From: Methylotenera oryzisoli_B
GTDB taxonomy: Bacteria; Pseudomonadota; Gammaproteobacteria; Burkholderiales; Methylophilaceae
Assembly (NCBI GenBank): GCA_965613685.1
Contig: OZ277031.1
Span: 620,001 to 684,000, forward strand
DNA length: 64,000 nucleotides
Direction: 5' to 3'
The position numbers and the translations under genes were made by a program. The notes below the pieces were generated by a model. That model was given only the letters and a program-made list of their open reading frames with translations. It was not told where the DNA came from and made no database searches. Below, piece after piece: positions 59,008 through 64,000 of the stretch (position 1 is the stretch's first letter; the number at the start of each line of letters is the position of its first letter).

Positions 59008-60681
59008 CTATTGATCATTCATTTCGTTGCGGTAATAGGCTTTAGGAATAAACCACTCGTATGTGTTATGACCTATGCCGGCCGCTGGGGCAGGGCTGCT
59101 AATGCCCTTAACGCGTTTATGGATGGCCGATAAGCCATAGCCAGCCGACAAGTAAATGACCGGGCTGTCTTCAAGCAGGATTTTTGAAAAAGCGTGGTAA
59201 ATTTTCATGCGTTTGTCGGGATTTAATTCTATGCGTCCTGCTTCCAGTAGCTTGTCTGCTTGCGGGTTGCTGTAACTGATAAAGTTGAATTGGCCTGGCG
59301 CTTGTTGACTAGAGTGCCAAATTCCGTATTGATCGGGGTCTAAGGACAAGCTCCAGCCTAATACCACGGCGTCGAATTGCTTGGGTTTGATGAAGCGCCC
59401 TAAAAAGCTCGCCCACTCCAGCACGCGTATATTGACCTCTATACCCACTTCTTTAAGTCGGCGTTGAATTAAAACTGCCGTCATCTCACGTTCTTTGTTT
59501 TGATTGGTTAGTATTTCAAAGCTAAACGGCTTGCCGTCTTTTTCCAGTATGCCATCGCCATTTGTGTCGGCAAAGCCAGCCTCACGAAGCAATGTGCGGG
59601 CTTTGTTGGGATCGTAAGGGTAGGGCTTTAGCTTAGGGTTGCTCCAGCGTGTGCCTGGTTTATAAGGTGACGCCACCGGTTCACCCAGTCCTAGTAATAC
59701 CCCATCGATAATTTCTTGTTTGTCGATGGCGTAGTTAATGGCTTGGCGAACGCGTACATCATCAAACGGTTTGCGTTTTAAATTAAATCCCATATAGGAG
59801 TAGCTGTTACCCAATTCTTTGTACAAACCTATGTTGTTGCTAAGGTCGGGTCTGGATGGGAATATCCTAGCGTATTGGATAGGGTTTAAGGCCATGGAGT
59901 CTATGTTGTCTGCGCTGAGTTCCAAAAATTGAGCCGCTTTGTCCGGAATAATGCGAGAAAGCAAGTGCTCTATATTGGCTTGACCTTGACTGGCGTAAGG
60001 GTTGCGGCTTAATTTTAGGTATTGGCCATTTTTCCAATCCGACAGTTTGTAATAGTGACTGCCTACCGGATGGCGTGCAAAAGCCGTGTTGTTAATGTCT
60101 TGGTCTTGCAATAAGTGCTTAGGCAGGATGTGCAAGCCTGCCCATGTATCTAAAGCAGGCGCGTAGGGGACAGCGTAGGTTACTCTAAATGTTTGCGCAT
60201 CAGGCGCTTCGGCTTTGCTAACTAATTTAAAATCCGAGCCATAAGGCGTGCGCGTGTTGTCATCCGTTACTTTTTGCCAAGTAAACAAAACGTCTGCACT
60301 GCTTAAGGGCCGCTGGTCCGCCCATTTGAGGTTGGGCTTTAAATGAAAGGTAATGGTACGTTGGTCAGCCGATACTTCCCATGACTGGGCCAGCTCACCG
60401 GTCAGGTCTAAATTTTTGTCGTATTTAAGCAGGCTGTTAAAGATGTTGCCGGCTATCGCCGACGCCGCTGATTCGCCGGCTATCATGGCAATTAAACCGC
60501 TGGGTTCGCCTGTCATGGCGTCAATCATGGTGCCACCTGGGCTAGTTGGGTGAGGCGCGTCGAAGTTTGACTTTAATTTTTTAGCAGCGTCTTCACCATT
60601 GCTGCAAGCACTCATAAGGCAGATGCCAAACACTATTAGCCATAGTTGGATGTGTCGTGTGATCTGTGTGGGCATTAACAT
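59008..60681 (-). CDS. Peptide-type ABC substrate-binding lipoprotein
   Basis: Periplasmic binding protein of the SBP type 5 (DppA/OppA) family. From this ATG it begins MLMPTQITRHIQLWLIVFGICLMSAC with a lipobox (LMSA-C). A TTG four codons upstream abuts the mltD stop and could also serve. The mature domain follows the family: FNSLLKYDKNLDLTGELAQSWEVSADQRTITFHLKPNLKWADQRPLSSADVLFTWQ, the VRQAINYAIDKQEII block and KARTLLREAGFADTNGDGILEKDG. About 557 aa. Ligand probably a peptide; its place after mltD raises muropeptides. Confidence 0.92.
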   Translation of the reverse strand: MLMPTQITRHIQLWLIVFGICLMSACSNGEDAAKKLKSNFDAPHPTSPGGTMIDAMTGEPSGLIAMIAGESAASAIAGNIFNSLLKYDKNLDLTGELAQSWEVSADQRTITFHLKPNLKWADQRPLSSADVLFTWQKVTDDNTRTPYGSDFKLVSKAEAPDAQTFRVTYAVPYAPALDTWAGLHILPKHLLQDQDINNTAFARHPVGSHYYKLSDWKNGQYLKLSRNPYASQGQANIEHLLSRIIPDKAAQFLELSADNIDSMALNPIQYARIFPSRPDLSNNIGLYKELGNSYSYMGFNLKRKPFDDVRVRQAINYAIDKQEIIDGVLLGLGEPVASPYKPGTRWSNPKLKPYPYDPNKARTLLREAGFADTNGDGILEKDGKPFSFEILTNQNKEREMTAVLIQRRLKEVGIEVNIRVLEWASFLGRFIKPKQFDAVVLGWSLSLDPDQYGIWHSSQQAPGQFNFISYSNPQADKLLEAGRIELNPDKRMKIYHAFSKILLEDSPVIYLSAGYGLSAIHKRVKGISSPAPAAGIGHNTYEWFIPKAYYRNEMNDQ

Positions 60682-60693
60682 GGCATCAATCAA

Positions 60694-62418
60694 TTATTTT
60701 TTCGAGTTTGGGCTACGCTTTTTCTTAAGTTTTTTATGCTGAGATTTACTGGTCTTGGTTTTTTTTAACTTACTTTTATTTGCTTTGCTTTTTTTAACTT
60801 TTGCTTTGTTTTTCTCAGGCCATTTTTTCTCACTTGCATTGCTTTCCAGCTTAGCCGCTTCTGTTTGCGTGCTGGGCGTTGCCGTATTGTTGATACTCAA
60901 AGTTTGACCAATTTTAATGTCTTGGTTCGCCAGGCTATTGGCGTTCACGATATCGTCTATGCTAACTTGGTAGAGCTTGGCAATGGCAAAAATGGTCTCG
61001 CCTTTTTTAACTAAATGTGTGACGTTATTGGCCTTGCTAGGTTCCGTTTCATCGCTGCTATTGAGCGGATTTTTTTCTGCCAGATTAACATCCGCACTGT
61101 GCGTCAGGCTTGCGTCTAATGGGTAAGCGCTATTGGTCTCGGCAGTCTTGATCGTGGTGCTGTTAGGCGTAAAGTCTGTTTTGTTGCCGTTGGGCACCAA
61201 GATGGTTGAAGATTTTTTTATTTTATTTTGATTGGGTAAGTTATTTACATTGCGTAGTTTGGACAGTTGTATGCCAAATTTGGCGGCTATTTTCTCCATG
61301 CGCTCACCGCGTTTCGCCAAATAGGTTTTCCAACTGACCAAGGGTTTATTGTAGTTGGCTAAATTATCCCTAAAAGTCTGAGCGGCAAGAATGGGCAGCA
61401 GCAGTTCGTGTTTTTCATCGTTATTGCCTATGAGCGGCCTGTTGTTACTGGGGTTAAGTGCTAAAAATTCCTCATCACTGATTTCGGCTAATTTAGCGGC
61501 CAAGTGGGCATCAATTTGAGCGGGGGCAGAAACGCGCGTAAAGTATGCCGTGTTGGCTATGGTTTGTATTTTTAAGCCGTACTTGCCGGGGTTGGTCATG
61601 ATGTTTTTAACGGCTTGCAATTTAGGCACGTAATTTCGGGTTTCCGGCGGTAAGTTTAAACTTTCATAGTCCGTGCCTAGGCCTAATCTGCGATTTCGCT
61701 CTATCGCCCGGCCTACGGTACCTTCACCGGCATTGTAGGCCGCCAAGGCTAAATCCCATGAACCAAACATGCCGTGCAGTTTTTGCAAATAGGTCAGCGC
61801 CGCATCGGTCGCCACGATCACGTTGCGTCGGTTGTCTATCCACCAATTTTGTTGCAAGCCAAAATGCTTGCCCGTGGACGGGATAAATTGCCAAATGCCG
61901 GACGCCTGACTTCTCGAATAGGCTTGGGGGTTGTAGGCGCTTTCTATCATGGGTAGCAAAGCGATTTCCGTTGGCATGCCGCGTTTTTCTACTTCTTCCA
62001 CGATGTGAAACAAGTATTTTTGACTGCGTTCTACCATGCGTCTAATGTAGTCTGGCCTTGTGCTGTACCATTTCTCGTGATTCGCAACCAAGTTAGAGGT
62101 GGAGTCCGGCATGGCATAACCGTCTTTTATTCTTTGCCACAGGTCATCGCTGCTGATCACGATAACAGGAGTGGCTTCGTCGCTTAGATTGCGTAGGGAT
62201 GGGTCTATGTTGACACCTTGTGAGTTAGCTGGCGTTTTTTTGTTTGCTGCGGCATCTGCCGAGCCTGGCTCTTTATTGCTGAGTTTGGTCGCTTCTTCAC
62301 CGGTGACGGTGATTTCCTCCCCGATTACATTCGATTCAGCATAGCTAGCCGTGACCGGGAACAGTAGGCTGCTTGCTATAAGAAGGCGGGCGATAATGGG
62401 GCTAAAAGAATTCGTCAA
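60694..62418 (-). CDS. mltD: Membrane-bound lytic transglycosylase D, LysM type
   Basis: Cuts peptidoglycan glycan chains. From TTG 62418 it has a clean signal peptide (TNSFSPIIARLLIASSLLFPVTASYA). The SLT domain has the catalytic Glu in LPMIESAYNPQAYSRSQASGIWQFIPSTGKHFG and the WDLALAAYNAGEGTVGRAI block. A weak LysM-like stretch sits at ~385-430 (WKTYLAKRGERMEKIAAKFGIQLSKLRNVN) and a clear LysM near the C-terminus (HLVKKGETIFAIAKLYQVSIDDIVNANSL). The last ~44 residues are almost all Lys, Ser, Asn and Thr. A longer frame from 62511 starts inside the promoter and was rejected. Confidence 0.9.
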   Translation of the reverse strand: MTNSFSPIIARLLIASSLLFPVTASYAESNVIGEEITVTGEEATKLSNKEPGSADAAANKKTPANSQGVNIDPSLRNLSDEATPVIVISSDDLWQRIKDGYAMPDSTSNLVANHEKWYSTRPDYIRRMVERSQKYLFHIVEEVEKRGMPTEIALLPMIESAYNPQAYSRSQASGIWQFIPSTGKHFGLQQNWWIDNRRNVIVATDAALTYLQKLHGMFGSWDLALAAYNAGEGTVGRAIERNRRLGLGTDYESLNLPPETRNYVPKLQAVKNIMTNPGKYGLKIQTIANTAYFTRVSAPAQIDAHLAAKLAEISDEEFLALNPSNNRPLIGNNDEKHELLLPILAAQTFRDNLANYNKPLVSWKTYLAKRGERMEKIAAKFGIQLSKLRNVNNLPNQNKIKKSSTILVPNGNKTDFTPNSTTIKTAETNSAYPLDASLTHSADVNLAEKNPLNSSDETEPSKANNVTHLVKKGETIFAIAKLYQVSIDDIVNANSLANQDIKIGQTLSINNTATPSTQTEAAKLESNASEKKWPEKNKAKVKKSKANKSKLKKTKTSKSQHKKLKKKRSPNSKK

Positions 62419-62482
62419 TGATGGCTTAAGGTGTGAATGGGCGTGACAACTGCGGCTGTTTGCCCTGGTTGAATAAGACCGT

Positions 62483-62511
62483 ATAGTAAAAAACAATGAC
62501 CTTAAAGTCAA
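62483..62511 (-). promoter_or_regulatory. mltD promoter
   Basis: On the minus strand TTGACT (62511-62506), 17 nt, TACTAT (62488-62483); expected start ~62476. It overlaps the first codons of a longer open frame, which argues for the downstream TTG start. Confidence 0.7.
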
Positions 62512-62559
62512 GGTTTAAGTATTTAATAATGACTTTAAAATAATTATGTATATATATGA

Positions 62560-63339
62560 TTAATATACATTTCTTAATTCTCTTATTCTGCTAAAAACAG
62601 CTAGCTCATCTGCCGAGTTTAAGCCGCTGCCGACTTGAATGCTAGCGATATGGCAGCGTAAAAAAGGATTGGTCGCGCGTTCCAGTTCGATGTTGGATGG
62701 CAAGCTGGCTATGCCTTTGTCGCGTAGCGCTTGCGTGTCCAGCTTACGTTTTTGCAATGTGGGGTTGTTTGGCTCCAGGCTCAAGGCAAATTCAATGTTG
62801 CGTAATGTGTATTCGTGAGTGCAATAGACTTGAGTGCTGCCGGCTAAGGCGGCTAAGCGTTTTAGCGAGTGGTGCATTTGCTCTGGCGTGCCTTCAAATA
62901 AACGGCCGCAGCCGGCGCCAAACAAGGTGTCCCCACAAAACAGCCATTGATCGCCATGCTTGGTTTCAGTGTGGTAGGCCACATGGCCTAAGGTGTGCCC
63001 TGGCAAGTGCATGACGCTAAAATTTAGATCCAGGTCGGTTAGCTTTACCACCTGTGCGTCATCGACTGGTGTGTGCGCAAACGAGTAAGCCTCTAATTTT
63101 GGCGCATAAACGTCTATATCAGGATAGGCTTTCAGCAATTCGGCTACCCCGGCAATGTGGTCTTGATGGTGGTGGGTAATGAGTATGCCGCTTAGGCTAA
63201 GATTGAGTTGCTTGAGCGTTTGTATGACTGGCTGGGCGTCACCTGGATCAACGGCTACGGCTTGCTGGCCGTTGTGTATGAGCCAGATATAGTTATCCTT
63301 AAGTGCTGGAATGGGTATAATTTGAACATTATGATGCAT
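62560..63339 (-). CDS. gloB: Hydroxyacylglutathione hydrolase (glyoxalase II)
   Basis: Hydrolyses S-lactoylglutathione from methylglyoxal detoxification. It is a metallo-beta-lactamase fold with the metal motif THHHQDHIAG (H56, H58, D60, H61), LPGHTLGHVAYH and WLFCGDTLFGAGCGRLFEG, and a C-terminal substrate-binding domain with YCTHEYTLRNIEFALSLEPNNP. From this ATG it is 259 aa. A further 12 codons upstream are open, but the TTG there forms a -35 box. The gloB-mltD order with a divergent methyltransferase gene resembles yafS-gloB-mltD in E. coli. Confidence 0.95.
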   Translation of the reverse strand: MHHNVQIIPIPALKDNYIWLIHNGQQAVAVDPGDAQPVIQTLKQLNLSLSGILITHHHQDHIAGVAELLKAYPDIDVYAPKLEAYSFAHTPVDDAQVVKLTDLDLNFSVMHLPGHTLGHVAYHTETKHGDQWLFCGDTLFGAGCGRLFEGTPEQMHHSLKRLAALAGSTQVYCTHEYTLRNIEFALSLEPNNPTLQKRKLDTQALRDKGIASLPSNIELERATNPFLRCHIASIQVGSGLNSADELAVFSRIRELRNVY

Positions 63340-63346
63340 ACCCACT

Positions 63347-63375
63347 ATCATTTGTTCTATACGATTAAATGTCAA
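63347..63375 (-). promoter_or_regulatory. Possible gloB promoter
   Basis: Minus strand TTGACA (63375-63370), 17 nt, AATGAT (63352-63347). The ATG is 7 nt after the -10, so the mRNA would be nearly leaderless. The -35 overlaps the start codon of the divergent methyltransferase (63369). Confidence 0.45.
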
Positions 63376-64000
63376 TAGCAGCGGCGCCCATCCAAGATTG
63401 GTTCAAATCCACAGCAGGCGAGTATTTGCAAGCCAGCGAAAAACCCTTATTCGACCAAGCGGTATCCGATTTGTTTGGTTTTAATGCGCTGCAGGTAGGG
63501 TCTTTGCCGCTAGACTTGTTGGCTAACTCACGCATGCCCAATCGCTATAAAGCTTTAGCTGCTGAAGCCGTTGGCATGGTGAAGGGTGAGCATCAGGCTA
63601 ACGTGGTGTGCAGCGATGATTTTTTACCCTTTGCTGAAATGAGTTTGGATTTATTGCTTTTGCCGCACAGACTGGAGTTCAGTGATAGGCCACACCAAAC
63701 CTTGCGTGAGGCTACGCGCGTAATGATGCCAGATGGGCATTTGATTATTTCCGGCTTTAATCCCATCAGCACTTGGGGCGCGTGTGCGTTTATAAAAAAA
63801 CTGTTTTGTAAGCAGTTAAATTACCCATGGCATGCCCGCTTGATAGGCTTGAATCGTTTAAAGGATTGGTTAGCCTTGCTGGGTTTTGAGGTTATCACCG
63901 TGCGTAGCTGTTGCCATGTACCGCCGTTTGAAAATGTTGCTTGGCATAAGCGCCTGTTATTTATGGATAAGCTAGGTCAGCATGCCTTTTCGAGATTGGC
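63369..64000 (+). CDS. SAM-dependent methyltransferase, YafS-like, 3' end cut off
   Basis: Class I SAM-dependent methyltransferase, open at the right edge (about 210 residues visible). The visible part has FAEMSLDLLLLPHRLEF (post-motif of the Rossmann fold), REATRVMMPDGHLIISGFNPIS, then FIKKLFCKQLNYPWHARLIGLNRLKDWLALLGFEV. The glycine-rich motif I is weak (around ALQVGSLPLDLLANS), as in the YafS group. Its place opposite gloB and mltD supports that assignment. Substrate unknown. Confidence 0.8.
   Translation, partial: MSIAAAPIQDWFKSTAGEYLQASEKPLFDQAVSDLFGFNALQVGSLPLDLLANSRMPNRYKALAAEAVGMVKGEHQANVVCSDDFLPFAEMSLDLLLLPHRLEFSDRPHQTLREATRVMMPDGHLIISGFNPISTWGACAFIKKLFCKQLNYPWHARLIGLNRLKDWLALLGFEVITVRSCCHVPPFENVAWHKRLLFMDKLGQHAFSRL

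Noticed and set aside
62419..62511. TTG at 62511 as the mltD start
   Set aside because: This TTG is the first half of a TTGACT-17-TACTAT promoter, and the added 31 residues are not signal-peptide-like. TTG 62418 gives a clean signal peptide.
63340..63375. TTG at 63375 as the gloB start
   Set aside because: It forms a TTGACA -35 box; the family start motif (VQIIPIPALKDNYIWL) begins right after the ATG at 63339.
1..64000. CRISPR array, prophage, integrase or IS transposase
   Set aside because: No regularly spaced direct repeats and no transposase, integrase or phage structural motifs were found on reading either strand.

Overview
The window looks like the chromosome of a methylotrophic betaproteobacterium of the Methylophilaceae type (Methylotenera, Methylophilus or Methylobacillus relatives). 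Three things point there. A ribulose-monophosphate (RuMP) core of transaldolase, hexulose-phosphate synthase and phosphohexuloisomerase sits inside archaeal-type C1-cofactor genes (mptG, mtdB, mch and several ATP-grasp, CitG-like, HisA-like and MfnE/MfnF-like genes). EF-P has an arginine at position 32 and sits beside earP. The housekeeping orders tig-clpP-clpX-lon-hupB-tRNA-Val-tRNA-Asp-ppiD and ftsK-lolA-rarA-serS are proteobacterial. No phage, integrase, transposase or CRISPR array was seen, and the genes are tightly packed.

Layout. 1-9.8 kb: the 3' part of a TonB-dependent receptor, an NtrC-type regulator, purT, a truncated haemoglobin, hpt, ispD-ispF and an ABC exporter. The gaps here are the only repeat-rich part of the window, with two REP-pair (REPIN-like) elements and several copies of a CACAGAG-type composite repeat. 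10-20.2 kb: an Smr protein and trxB (-), then ftsK-lolA-fecR-like-rarA-serS (+), then rpiA-mltF (-). 20.3-27 kb: efp, earP, greB and a small membrane protein (-), a glutathione peroxidase (+), and ppsA-ppsR (-). 27.2-40.8 kb: the C1 region. A left arm (mptG, mtdB, ATP-grasp, mch, ATP-grasp, CitG-like) serves tetrahydromethanopterin (H4MPT) synthesis and use. The centre holds tal, hps and phi. A right arm (HisA-like on -, then MfnD-like ATP-grasp, MfnF-like, pabB, MfnE-like on +) looks like methylofuran synthesis plus pABA supply. 40.8-46.6 kb: a three-gene RND efflux operon (-). 47.1-56.3 kb: tRNA-Leu, tig-clpP-clpX, lon, hupB, tRNA-Val, tRNA-Asp, ppiD. 56.3-64 kb: fabI, two peptide-ABC permeases, a binding lipoprotein, mltD and gloB (-), and a divergent methyltransferase cut by the right edge.

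How it fits together. Formaldehyde is fixed by hps and phi and regenerated through tal and rpiA, or oxidised through the H4MPT pathway (mtdB, mch). That pathway needs cofactors built partly from pABA (pabB, mptG) and partly by the methylofuran-type genes. ppsA with its regulator ppsR gives gluconeogenic flux. tal, hps and phi have an AT-rich, restricted codon use and strong signals (a near-consensus promoter for hps, an AGGAGG site for tal, strong terminators), as expected for very highly expressed genes.

The most interesting points are: the MfnD-like ATP-grasp gene, whose recognisable N-terminus lies upstream of any ATG, GTG or TTG codon; a HisA-like TIM barrel with both catalytic aspartates kept, in a cofactor operon where no histidine role is expected; a long structured hps leader; REP pairs and a composite repeat; and an acidic DDDGDG insertion in the RND pump. 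All assignments rest on reading motifs and context by eye; no database search was run.
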